From assembly GCA_018713515.1 (NCBI GenBank), contig DVOO01000003.1, positions 119,929-183,928 on the forward strand: DNA of 64,000 nucleotides. Direction: 5' to 3'. A program made the position numbers and the translations under genes. Positions within the stretch are counted from its first letter, which is position 1; the number at the start of each line of letters is the position of its first letter. Shown here piece by piece: positions 34,124-42,679 of the stretch. Under the pieces are notes generated by a model. It ran no database searches and was not told where the DNA came from. It worked only from the letters and a program-made list of their open reading frames with translations. The stretch is from Candidatus Scatomonas pullistercoris. Lineage in GTDB: Bacteria; Bacillota; Clostridia; Lachnospirales; Lachnospiraceae.

Positions 34124-35388
34124 CCGTACAGCACCTCCTCTGTCCCGTCCACCGTTCCGCCGTCCTCCGGCGCAGGAAGCCCGGTATCCTCCGGCTGGAC
34201 TCTGCCCATCTGACCATTCTCTCCCGGTACCGTTTCCATTCCCTCCTGGAGATCCTCCTCCGGGTATGTAATGGAATCCGTCAGCTCCAATCCCTCCAGG
34301 ATCTCATATTCCATCAGATTCTCATCATAGCTTCCCAGAGTCACCGGCCGCTTCTCCAGCCTGCCCCGGCCGTTGTCCGCCCAGACAGCGGGCTGTTCGG
34401 GATCGGTTCTGTCGATCATATATTCATCCAGCCAGATGCCCTCCTTTTCTTCCCCCTGTCCCATATCCGGTTCCAGATATACGTGCTGTCCCAGCATCAG
34501 TCCCTCCCCGGACTCCAGTTCCACGTAAAAAGGATAGCTGCTGCTGGAGGTGGTTCCTCCGTCGCTGGAGGACACTGCGTACATATTATTTCCCGTAACA
34601 GGATTTTCCCGGTCAATCTGTTTTACCGTCCCTTTCCAGACCTGGCTGCTGTCCGTCCGGGAATGAATCAGCACCGGCATGTCCACGGTGATAGCCGCCA
34701 TATTCTGCTCGTTAATCTGCCCCTTCACCCGGTAAGCGCCTGTCTTCATGATGGTCATAAAAGAATTATCACTGTTCATTCCCGACATATCGCTGCCGTC
34801 GTGGATCGATTTCACTACGCCGTCAATCTCACTGGTAACCGTGGCATGAGCGATATTCTCATTCAATTTGTCGATCTCCAGCTGTTTGCTCTGAATATCA
34901 AACTGTTTCTGGCGAAGCTGCAGATCCTGCTCCTGGATCTGGAAGGTATACGCGGCCTTGTTGTCCGCATCGGCCTTCTGGCGCTCCGCCTCCAGCTCAC
35001 GGATATCCGCGCTTATACCGGCCGCTTCATTGTTCATCCTCTCCAGCTCCAGCTGGGCTGCGGCCAGATCCTCCTGAAACTTTTCCACATCGTAGGTATA
35101 CAGGGGCGTCCCTTTCTGGACCGTGTCACCTACCTGTACCAGAATCTCCTTCACTGTCTTATCGGAATTCTGCTGTACAGACCAGGTCTCCTGTGCCTCC
35201 ACCACTCCGGCAAACCGGTTGACCATCCCGTTCCCGGTTCCCAGCGAAGTGATCTGCTCCACCGTATTGACGTACACGGGATTTTCCCCGCTCTGTCCTG
35301 CTCCGGCCGCCGCTCTCCAGCCCACGATTCCGATTGCCAACGCGGCGGCCGCCGCGCCGCAGATAATGCCGATTTTCTTTTTATTCAT
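34120..35388 (-). CDS. HlyD/MacA-type efflux adaptor
   Basis: A 422-residue adaptor with an N-terminal membrane anchor (IICGAAAAALAIGIVGWRAA), a lipoyl half-motif EILVQVGDTVQKGTPLYTYD, a long coiled coil at about 105-180 (ELEAERQKADADNKAAYTFQ region) and the return segment ATVTSEIDGVVKSIHDG, then a beta-barrel. It is a standard-length partner of the ATPase and permease downstream. AAGGAGGG precedes the ATG. It lies 68 bases after the large permease of the GntR unit, so transcription may run through both. Confidence 0.88.
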   Translation of the reverse strand: MNKKKIGIICGAAAAALAIGIVGWRAAAGAGQSGENPVYVNTVEQITSLGTGNGMVNRFAGVVEAQETWSVQQNSDKTVKEILVQVGDTVQKGTPLYTYDVEKFQEDLAAAQLELERMNNEAAGISADIRELEAERQKADADNKAAYTFQIQEQDLQLRQKQFDIQSKQLEIDKLNENIAHATVTSEIDGVVKSIHDGSDMSGMNSDNSFMTIMKTGAYRVKGQINEQNMAAITVDMPVLIHSRTDSSQVWKGTVKQIDRENPVTGNNMYAVSSSDGGTTSSSSYPFYVELESGEGLMLGQHVYLEPDMGQGEEKEGIWLDEYMIDRTDPEQPAVWADNGRGRLEKRPVTLGSYDENLMEYEILEGLELTDSITYPEEDLQEGMETVPGENGQMGRVQPEDTGLPAPEDGGTVDGTEEVLYG

Positions 35389-35456
35389 CTTCCGCCCTCC
35401 TTGTTCTTTTTAATATATGTGTGTGTACACCATGTTTTTGGCGCGTCCTCTTCTTT

Positions 35457-37580
35457 TTATTCCGCATAGCTTTCCTGGGCCCCGCTGTGTTCATCCAGAA
35501 ATGCCCGGAAAGCCTCCCCGTCCTTTACCTGAAACTGAATGCTGCTGTAGACGCCGTCCGCGAACATGATCTGAACATCCGCGTATTCACCCGTGGTCAG
35601 ATAGTCCGTCTGACGCACTCTTTCCAGCTGCCCGAACAGGGCTTCGATATCCTCCTTCGTATTAAAAGCGTACAGTTCGCTGACCGCCGAGGAGGTCATA
35701 TCTTCTTCACTGGACAGCTCCAGCTCCGTCAGATAGTCCAGCTGCACGGAAACGATCCGGGAAAGATCCGGTCTTTCCAGAAGCTGTATGCCCCTGCGGT
35801 TCAGATACGCCAGTGTTTTTTCAAAGGAGGGATAAATATAATAGCCGATCTCCGTTCCCATATACGGGCCCCTGTTATCCTGGAAGTTGCCCAGGTACAG
35901 AACCCCCACCGGCTCCATCTCTTTCAGTTCCCGGTAGCTGCAGGAGAGATATTCCTCCCGGAAAAGCTCCAGCAGCTCATCTATCTCATTTCTTCCCAGA
36001 GGAAGGTTTTCGTTCATATCATAATAATCATTCCAGTCCCGGAAAGAGAGATCCGTGACATTTTTCACGTTCCGGTACTGGGTGGGATAATAGATCTCCC
36101 GGCTGGATTTTTCTTCCAGCAGCTGCCCCACTGTCTCCTCCAGCCTGGAAAGCGGCACCGTATACTGCCGGTAGATATCCCGGCCGTTTTTCAGATGGAA
36201 ATGAATAACCGCCTGGGTCATCCATTCTGACCCCGAAGCTGCTTCTGACTCCGCACCGCCTGTCTCTCCGGCCCCAAGCCTCGCCAGCTGGTAAATGGAT
36301 GCAAAATCCTCCGTCAGCCCCTCCTCCAGAATCCGCTCTTCCGTATCCTGCATATACCAGTAGCTGTCCGTAAAAATGCCGTCCAGCTCCGAGCTGTAGA
36401 CCGCCATGGACTCCACCTGGGATTCCTCCGGAAGCCAGGAATCATACCGGAACCAGTCCTGCTGGAAGGCCAGCAGGATAAGCAGCGTTCCTCCCAGCGC
36501 AAAGATTCCGGACACCTTATGGCGCCAGACATTTCTCAGATCCTGGCTGTAGATAAATTCAAAGATTCCTGTCAGGATCACTGCCGCCAGACCTCCTGCC
36601 GTCAGAAGCATGGCAGTGCCCGCCAGATATCCCATAGACTCCAGCAGACTGACCACCCACAGCGCCGCCGGGATCGCCACCGCCACTTTCAGGACCGATT
36701 CCATCCAGCGGTAGCTGAAGGCATTTCCGCAGGCTTCCGAAGGCCGTTTTCTGTACAGCAGAACACATAGCCCCAGCGCAATTCCCAGGGACAGAACCGC
36801 CAGCACCCAGCTTCCCGCCGGCACCGTCTCCCCCGCCGCCAGAGCCCTGCTCAGATTCAGTCCCTGGGTAACCGGGAGAAAAAGCGGCATCTGTCCGAAG
36901 AAGTTCCCGGACTCCGCAGTGTAATAGTAGGTTGAAAAATAAAAGGACATTTCCCGCTGAATCAGCCAGGTGCAAAGGGCTCCGTACAGATAGAAAAATC
37001 CTGTCAAAAGAAGCCCTGTCAGAATCCTTCCCGTCAGAAGCACCGCAAGCACGGCCAGCGTATAAAACAGAAGAAACAGCAGTATGTAAAATCCAGCCGC
37101 TCCCGCCGCCGCAGCCGCCGTTTCCCTGCAAAGAGCCCCGTGGGCGCCTCCTACACCCAGCAGCGCAGCCGCAGCGCACAGAAGGTAGGGCACCGCTGTC
37201 ATCAGAAAACCGCCCAGATACCGGATCAGGAACAGGCGCTCCCGCCGGAGGGGCAGGCTGTGGTAAAAATCCACCTGCCTTCTGGACTGCAGATAGGCAA
37301 AGCCCGTAACGGCGCTGATCACCGCGGCCACAATGCATCCGAAATAGACCATCGAATTACCGTATCCCAGCACATCCAGCAAAACCTGCTCCTTCGCCTG
37401 CCGAAACCATTCCATATCCTCCTGCAGCACAGGAAGCATATCGTATTCCAGGGTGGACAGCCGCATCTGCAGGCCGAAGGGCAGAAGGGCAGCCGATCCC
37501 ACCGTCATTAAAATAAACAGCCAGCTCCGGGTTTTGACATCTTCCCATAATAGTTTAACGCCTGTAAGCTTTGCCGTCAT
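35457..37580 (-). CDS. Large ABC-2 type permease (DUF6449-like), YtrC/D class
   Basis: A 707-residue membrane protein with hydrophobic spans at about 15-410 (for example YFGCIVAAVISAVTGFAYLQ and AVLAVLLTGRILTGLLLTGFF), including the sequence SRRQVDFYHSLPLRRERLF found in ABC-2 permeases of this group. A large C-terminal extracytoplasmic part follows at about 420-707. It is the permease partner of the ATPase upstream. ATG 37580 with GGAGG nine bases ahead was preferred over GTG 37601; either way it overlaps the ATPase gene. The substrate is unknown. Confidence 0.8.
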   Translation of the reverse strand: MTAKLTGVKLLWEDVKTRSWLFILMTVGSAALLPFGLQMRLSTLEYDMLPVLQEDMEWFRQAKEQVLLDVLGYGNSMVYFGCIVAAVISAVTGFAYLQSRRQVDFYHSLPLRRERLFLIRYLGGFLMTAVPYLLCAAAALLGVGGAHGALCRETAAAAAGAAGFYILLFLLFYTLAVLAVLLTGRILTGLLLTGFFYLYGALCTWLIQREMSFYFSTYYYTAESGNFFGQMPLFLPVTQGLNLSRALAAGETVPAGSWVLAVLSLGIALGLCVLLYRKRPSEACGNAFSYRWMESVLKVAVAIPAALWVVSLLESMGYLAGTAMLLTAGGLAAVILTGIFEFIYSQDLRNVWRHKVSGIFALGGTLLILLAFQQDWFRYDSWLPEESQVESMAVYSSELDGIFTDSYWYMQDTEERILEEGLTEDFASIYQLARLGAGETGGAESEAASGSEWMTQAVIHFHLKNGRDIYRQYTVPLSRLEETVGQLLEEKSSREIYYPTQYRNVKNVTDLSFRDWNDYYDMNENLPLGRNEIDELLELFREEYLSCSYRELKEMEPVGVLYLGNFQDNRGPYMGTEIGYYIYPSFEKTLAYLNRRGIQLLERPDLSRIVSVQLDYLTELELSSEEDMTSSAVSELYAFNTKEDIEALFGQLERVRQTDYLTTGEYADVQIMFADGVYSSIQFQVKDGEAFRAFLDEHSGAQESYAE

Positions 37581-38457
37581 ATCCGGACACCTCCGTTTCA
37601 CTGATAAATATCTCCTCCAGGGAAAGGGGAAGGACCTCTGAAAACACCGGGTTTTTGCTCTTCACCCGATCCAGAATCTCCTGCCGTGTCCCCCTGGCCA
37701 CCAGCAGCAGCATGGATCCCCGTTTTTCCCAGCGGACCAGAGTCAGCTCCCGCAGCAGCTCCTCTTCCCGCTCTCTGTTTCCGATGACGCACTGTACCTT
37801 CTGGGTGTGGAATTTCATTTCCTCCAGGTTTTCTGAAAGAAGCATGCCGCCCCGGTGGAGAAGCCCCACATGATCGCAGATATCCTCCAGTTCCCGCAGA
37901 TTGTGGGAGGCTACAACAGGCGTAAACTCCCGATTCAAAAGTTCCACCGCCAGCATGCTCTTCACCTCCTGGCGGACCAGGGGGTCCAGCCCGTCAAAGG
38001 TCTCATCGCAGAGCAGATAATCTGTGTTGGCGCAGATCCCGAGAAAAATTGCCGCCTGCTTCTGCATTCCTTTGGAAAAGGTCCGTATCTTCCGCTTCCA
38101 GTCCAGCCCGAACCTTCCGCACAGCTCCTCAAACCGGCGCCTGTCAAATTTTTCATAGATTTTCCGGTACAGGACGGCCATATCTGCCGGCGCCGCGTTG
38201 GACGGGTACCAGAAATCATCCGGCAGAAAACAGATCCGGCTTTTGATCTTCTCATTTTCATAAACTTCCTGCCCGTCAATGCGCACCTTTCCCTGATCCT
38301 GCCGAAGCACCCCCGCCAGGATCCGCAGCAGAGTGCTCTTCCCTGCTCCGTTGGTTCCCACTACGCCGAAAAGCTCCCCCTCACGGATCTGCATATGTAT
38401 CTCTTTCAGAGCCTGAATCTCCCCAAAGCTTTTCTTCAGTCCCTCTATCTCAATCAT
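37555..38457 (-). CDS. ABC transporter ATPase, YtrB-like
   Basis: A 300-residue ATP-binding subunit with Walker A GVVGTNGAGKSTLL, signature FSKGMQKQAAIFLGI, Walker B YLLCDETFDGLDPLV and H-loop VVASHNLRELE. The signature SKGMQKQ and CDETFDGLD are typical of ATPases following GntR/YtrA regulators. ATG 38457 overlaps the gntR stop (ATGA). The longer Gly-rich reading frame upstream of it is the gntR sequence in another frame. Confidence 0.92.
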   Translation of the reverse strand: MIEIEGLKKSFGEIQALKEIHMQIREGELFGVVGTNGAGKSTLLRILAGVLRQDQGKVRIDGQEVYENEKIKSRICFLPDDFWYPSNAAPADMAVLYRKIYEKFDRRRFEELCGRFGLDWKRKIRTFSKGMQKQAAIFLGICANTDYLLCDETFDGLDPLVRQEVKSMLAVELLNREFTPVVASHNLRELEDICDHVGLLHRGGMLLSENLEEMKFHTQKVQCVIGNREREEELLRELTLVRWEKRGSMLLLVARGTRQEILDRVKSKNPVFSEVLPLSLEEIFISETEVSGYDGKAYRR

Positions 38458-38825
38458 CTCTCTTCCTCCCCGTATATCCTGCAAACCTCCGCCAGGCATT
38501 CCTCCCGGTCCATGCCCAGATCCCGGACCTCCCTCAGACACACATCCAGGCGGTCCAGGCTCATCAGCCTGCGCTTTTCCCTCACCGCGTCATCCCCGGC
38601 CACGAAACTTCCTCTGCCCTTCACAGGATAGATGTATCCTTCCTGCTCCAGCACCCCATAGGCCTTCTGGATCGTATTGGGATTAATGGACAGCTCCGCG
38701 GCCATCTGGCGCACAGAGGGCATCTGGGATCCCGGTTCCAGCGCGCCTTTTACGATCAGATTCGCGAACCGCTCCACAATCTGTTCATAGATCGGTCTGC
38801 GGTCCTGATAATCTATATAAATCAT
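38454..38825 (-). CDS. GntR family regulator, YtrA subfamily
   Basis: A 123-residue dimeric regulator: winged-helix domain at 10-75 (IYEQIVERFANLIVKGALEP, then SVRQMAAELSINPNTIQKAY) and a short C-terminal dimerisation helix pair without a ligand domain, as in the YtrA group. Such proteins repress ABC transporters for cell-wall-active or cationic compounds. It is translationally coupled to the ATPase. The promoter has a candidate operator. Confidence 0.92.
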   Translation of the reverse strand: MIYIDYQDRRPIYEQIVERFANLIVKGALEPGSQMPSVRQMAAELSINPNTIQKAYGVLEQEGYIYPVKGRGSFVAGDDAVREKRRLMSLDRLDVCLREVRDLGMDREECLAEVCRIYGEEER

Positions 38826-38849
38826 GGCTGTCCTCCCTTCTCTCGTATT

Positions 38850-38883
38850 AACTGTATTATCTCACATCATACACTTAAGTCAA
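38850..38883 (-). promoter_or_regulatory. Promoter and inverted-repeat operator of the gntR unit
   Basis: Read on the minus strand: TTGACT, a 16-base spacer, GATAAT (or TAATAC at 18). AAGTGTAT and ATACAGTT form an inverted repeat (7 of 8 matching) separated by 11 bases and lying on top of the promoter, the expected place for self-repression. Confidence 0.55.
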
Positions 38884-38893
38884 GTATCTTCAT

Positions 38894-38942
38894 AAAAAAA
38901 TAAGATTGGCCGGAAATCCTTCCTGGCCAATCTTATTTTTTA
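38894..38942. terminator. Terminator of the hisS-aspS unit
   Basis: AAAATAAGATTGGCC and GGCCAATCTTATTTT form a perfect long stem. It is flanked by A-rich and T-rich runs, so it works in both directions, after aspS and ahead of gntR. Confidence 0.88.
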
Positions 38943-38957
38943 TGGGTCTTTCTCTTT

Positions 38958-40760
38958 TTACGCGTCCTTCTCTTCTGTTTTCGCAATCTGGATTCCCAGC
39001 TCCTGCAGCTGTTTTTCATCTACCCGGGAAGGCGCCTCGCACATCATGTCGGAAGCATCTTTTACCTTCGGGAAGGCGATCACATCGCGGATGGAGTCTT
39101 CGCCGGCCATGAGCATAACCAGCCGGTCCAGCCCGTAGGCAAGTCCCGCGTGGGGCGGAACTCCGTATTTAAAAGCACTGAGCAGGAAGCCGAACTGCTC
39201 CCAGGCCTGCTCCTTTGTGAAGCCCAGCACCTCAAACATCTTTTCCTGGATATCATCCTGATGAATTCTGACAGAGCCTCCCCCGATCTCATTTCCGTTC
39301 AGCACAATGTCATAGGCTTTGGCCCGGACGCTGCCCGGATCTGAATCGATTCTGTCCCAGTCTTCCTCCATGGGCATGGTAAAGGGATGATGCATGGCCA
39401 TGAAGCGGTTCTCTTCGTCGGACCACTCCAGCAGCGGGAACTCCGTGATCCACACAAAACGGAAATCCTTCTTGTCCAGCAGCCCCATCTCCTCCGCCAG
39501 ATGAAGGCGCAGAGCGCCCAGTACATTCCATACAATTTTGTTTTTATCCGCGGCAAAGAGCAGCAGATCTCCCGGCTCCCCGCCCATGGCGGATATCAGG
39601 GCATCCATCTCTCCCTCTTTCAGGAATTTGGCAAAGGACGACTTCACGCTGCCGTCCTCCTGCACGGCGGCGTAGGCCAGCCCCTTTGCCCCGTATCCCC
39701 GGGCAAACTCCACCAGCTTGTCAATCTTCTTTCTGGGCATGGCACCCTGTCCCTTTGCGTTGATGCCCCGGACAGATCCGTCCCTCAGCTCCAGCGCGCT
39801 CCGGAACACGCCGAAGTCAAAATCCTTTACAGCCTCTGAGACATCGGTAAGCTCCATGCCGAACCGGAGATCCGGCTTGTCGGAACCGAAGCGGTCCATG
39901 GCCTCCTGCCAGGTCATTCGCTGAATGGGAAGGGACACCTCCACCCCCAGAACCTCTTTAAATAGGTACGCCAGCAATCTCTCGTTTACATCGATTACAT
40001 CGTCCACGTCCACAAAGGAAAGCTCCATATCAATCTGGGTGAATTCCGGCTGCCGGTCCGCCCGGAGATCCTCATCCCGGAAGCAGCGGGCGATCTGGAT
40101 ATAGCGGTCATAACCGGAACACATCAGCAGCTGCTTAAACAGCTGCGGCGACTGGGGCAGGGCATAGAAGCTGCCGGAATGCACGCGGCTGGGCACCAGA
40201 TAATCTCTGGCCCCCTCCGGCGTGCTTTTGCACAGCATGGGGGTTTCGATTTCCAGGAATCCCTCATCGGCCATAAACTTCCGCGTCAGCATAGCCACCT
40301 GGGAGCGCAGCATCAGATTTCTCTGCAGATCCGGACGGCGGAGATCCAGATAGCGGTACTTCAGCCGGATTTCCTCTTTCGTCCGGCTGTTTTCCTCCAC
40401 CGGGAAGGGCGGCGTCTCCGACTCGGAAAGGACGCGCAGATAATCCGCCCGTACCTCCATGGTGCCTGTCTTCAGGTTCTCATTAACCGCTCCGGATCTT
40501 CTCTCCACGGTTCCCGTCACGGCGATTACGAATTCACTGCGGAGTTTTCCCGCCTTCTCAAACCCCTCCGCGTCGATGCTTCCATTTTCAAAAATCAGCT
40601 GCATGATCCCGGAACGGTCTCTTAAGTCCACAAAGATAATGCCGCCCTTATTTCTGCTCTTCTGCACCCAGCCCATCAGCGTCACTTTCGTGCCGATGAG
40701 CGCCTCCGTCACTTCCCCGCAGCGGTGGGTGCGGTGCATTCCCTTCATTGATTCTGCCAT
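38958..40760 (-). CDS. aspS: Aspartyl-tRNA synthetase, bacterial type
   Basis: Class II synthetase for tRNA-Asp. The 600 residues contain an anticodon-binding OB fold at about 15-110 (VTLMGWVQKSRNKGGIIFVD), motif 2 FRDEDLRADRQPEFTQIDME, the bacterial GAD insertion at about 280-420 and motif 3 GLAYGLDRLVMLMAGE. GGAGG precedes the ATG. It follows hisS by 27 bases in the usual hisS-aspS order. Confidence 0.96.
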   Translation of the reverse strand: MAESMKGMHRTHRCGEVTEALIGTKVTLMGWVQKSRNKGGIIFVDLRDRSGIMQLIFENGSIDAEGFEKAGKLRSEFVIAVTGTVERRSGAVNENLKTGTMEVRADYLRVLSESETPPFPVEENSRTKEEIRLKYRYLDLRRPDLQRNLMLRSQVAMLTRKFMADEGFLEIETPMLCKSTPEGARDYLVPSRVHSGSFYALPQSPQLFKQLLMCSGYDRYIQIARCFRDEDLRADRQPEFTQIDMELSFVDVDDVIDVNERLLAYLFKEVLGVEVSLPIQRMTWQEAMDRFGSDKPDLRFGMELTDVSEAVKDFDFGVFRSALELRDGSVRGINAKGQGAMPRKKIDKLVEFARGYGAKGLAYAAVQEDGSVKSSFAKFLKEGEMDALISAMGGEPGDLLLFAADKNKIVWNVLGALRLHLAEEMGLLDKKDFRFVWITEFPLLEWSDEENRFMAMHHPFTMPMEEDWDRIDSDPGSVRAKAYDIVLNGNEIGGGSVRIHQDDIQEKMFEVLGFTKEQAWEQFGFLLSAFKYGVPPHAGLAYGLDRLVMLMAGEDSIRDVIAFPKVKDASDMMCEAPSRVDEKQLQELGIQIAKTEEKDA

Positions 40761-40787
40761 CTCTATTCCTCCATCTCCTGCCGCCTG

Positions 40788-42044
40788 TCAGCCCCGGTCG
40801 GCGTAAATTTCCTCAATTTCTGCATAGCCTTCTGCTTCCAGCTGTTCTTTCTGGAACTTCTTATTCTTTTTCATCACGGCCAGATTCACCTGGAGGCCCA
40901 TCTTCCGCTCCTCCATAGCCCTGGCGATCAGCTTTTCCACTGCCTCCTGGGGCAGCTTCTTATCCAGCAGATACGCCTTCTTCCGCGCCGTGCCGGGAAT
41001 CTGAAAATCCCGTTCCAGCAGCAGCATAATAATCCGCTCAAAGCCAATGGAAAATCCGCAGGCCGGCGTATTCTGTCCCGTAAATTTACCGATCATCTCA
41101 TCGTAGCGGCCTCCGCCGCCAACGCTTCCGCCATATTCATCCATGGCAATCTCAAAGATCGGGCCGGTATAATAGGACATGCCCCGCACCAGAGTTGGAT
41201 CAAAGACAATGCGGAAATCCGCGGTCTTTACGGCCTCCACACTGCGGATAATGGTGATCAGCCCCTCCGCGTACTCCGGATCCAGGAATCCCTCCAGCTT
41301 CTCCTTCAGGTAAGCCACGCCCGCGGCATCGCCCGTCACGGTCTTAAAGAGCTCCAGATACTTATCCACCGTCTCCGCCGCGAAGCCCTCTGCCTTCAGC
41401 TCTCCGGCCACGCCCTCCAGACCGATCTTATCCATCTTGTCCAGAATAATGAATACCGTGTCCCAGGCCTCCTCCGGAAAACCGCTCCAGGCCGCCATGG
41501 CCTTCAGGATCCGCCGGTCATTGATGCGGATGGTGAAGTTTTGAAACTCCAGCCTGCCAAGCAGAGTGGTGGTGGCCAGGATCAGCTCGATCTCCGCCAG
41601 ATTGGAGGGCTCCCCCAGAATATCTATATCACACTGCATGAACTGACGGTACCTTCCTCTCTGCGGCCTGTCCGCCCTCCAGACATTTCCCATCTGCAGA
41701 GCCTTGAAGGGGGATGGGAGATCGTTGGCATTGTTGGCATAATACCGGCACAGCGGCACGGTCAGATCGTAGCGGAGACCGCTGTCCACCAGATCCGCCT
41801 CTGTCCGGGCCGTATCCAGCTTCAGTTTTTCCCCTCTCTTCAATATCTTAAAAATCAGCTTCTCATTTTCTCCGCCCTGCTTGCTGTTCAGATTCTCAAT
41901 ATGCTCCACGCAGGGAGTTTCCATGGAAGAAAAGCCAAAATTCCTGTAGGTCTCCTTGATCAGGCCGATGCAGTAATCCCGGATGGCCATCTCCCTGGGC
42001 AGGATATCTTTCATACCGGTTACGGGTTTCTTTTTCAGGTTCAT
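40788..42044 (-). CDS. hisS: Histidyl-tRNA synthetase
   Basis: Class II synthetase for tRNA-His. The 418 residues show motif 2 as VWRADRPQRGRYRQFMQCDI, the His-specific segment VRGMSYYTGPIFEIA, and motif 3 in CGFSIGFERIIMLLL, then the anticodon-binding domain. The ATG overlaps the stop codon of the HD-GYP gene (ATGA), an unusual tight coupling of a synthetase to a signalling domain protein. Confidence 0.96.
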   Translation of the reverse strand: MNLKKKPVTGMKDILPREMAIRDYCIGLIKETYRNFGFSSMETPCVEHIENLNSKQGGENEKLIFKILKRGEKLKLDTARTEADLVDSGLRYDLTVPLCRYYANNANDLPSPFKALQMGNVWRADRPQRGRYRQFMQCDIDILGEPSNLAEIELILATTTLLGRLEFQNFTIRINDRRILKAMAAWSGFPEEAWDTVFIILDKMDKIGLEGVAGELKAEGFAAETVDKYLELFKTVTGDAAGVAYLKEKLEGFLDPEYAEGLITIIRSVEAVKTADFRIVFDPTLVRGMSYYTGPIFEIAMDEYGGSVGGGGRYDEMIGKFTGQNTPACGFSIGFERIIMLLLERDFQIPGTARKKAYLLDKKLPQEAVEKLIARAMEERKMGLQVNLAVMKKNKKFQKEQLEAEGYAEIEEIYADRG

Positions 42045-42658
42045 GGTTCTTTCAGTTCTCCTCTCACATCCAATGAAATTTCCGGCAGCCGGACTCTTTT
42101 CCGTCCTTCCCGGTGAATGACCCGCTGGAAGGCCAGGAATACTTTCATATCAAAATTCTTTATCTCATCGATCATCAGACGGACCGCTGCCTCCGGCTCG
42201 TAGGCCTTCCGGTAAGGCCTGTCGGAGGTCAGGGCGCAGAAGACATCGCTGACCCGCAGGATCCTTGCCCCCAGCGGAATATTCCGTCCCTCCAGATTGT
42301 AGGGGTAGCCGCTTCCGTCATAATTCTCGTGGTGATACAGAATGCTCTCACAGACTGTGTCCGAATAACCGCTCCGGAGAGCAACCAGATACCCCTTGTG
42401 GGGATGCAGCCGCATGTAGTGCATCTCCTCCACCACCATGGGGTTCTCTTCCAGCTCCGGTTCTCCCATCAGCGTAACCTTTCCGATATCATGGATCATC
42501 CCGGCCCTGGCCAGCTCATGGCAGTCATCCTCCGGAAGTCCCAGCTCTTCCGCGATCGCGCAGGCCAGATTGCTGACGTCCATGCCATGGATCAGGTGTT
42601 CGGAAAGACTGTACCACAAAAGATGCTTATGATTTTCATATTTTTTTTCTTCTGTCAT
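42041..42658 (-). CDS. HD-GYP domain protein
   Basis: A 205-residue cytosolic protein composed almost entirely of an HD-GYP domain: MIHDIGKVTLMGEPE, HPHKGYLV, ESILYHHENYDGSGYP and ILRVSDVFCALTSDRPYRKA. HD-GYP enzymes usually hydrolyse cyclic di-GMP or related nucleotides; all metal-binding segments are present, so activity is likely. There is no attached sensor domain. ATG 42658 follows GGAGAGGTG. It overlaps hisS downstream and lies 21 bases after hemZ. Confidence 0.9.
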   Translation of the reverse strand: MTEEKKYENHKHLLWYSLSEHLIHGMDVSNLACAIAEELGLPEDDCHELARAGMIHDIGKVTLMGEPELEENPMVVEEMHYMRLHPHKGYLVALRSGYSDTVCESILYHHENYDGSGYPYNLEGRNIPLGARILRVSDVFCALTSDRPYRKAYEPEAAVRLMIDEIKNFDMKVFLAFQRVIHREGRKRVRLPEISLDVRGELKEP

Positions 42659-42679
42659 GCAGGACACCTCTCCTGTATT

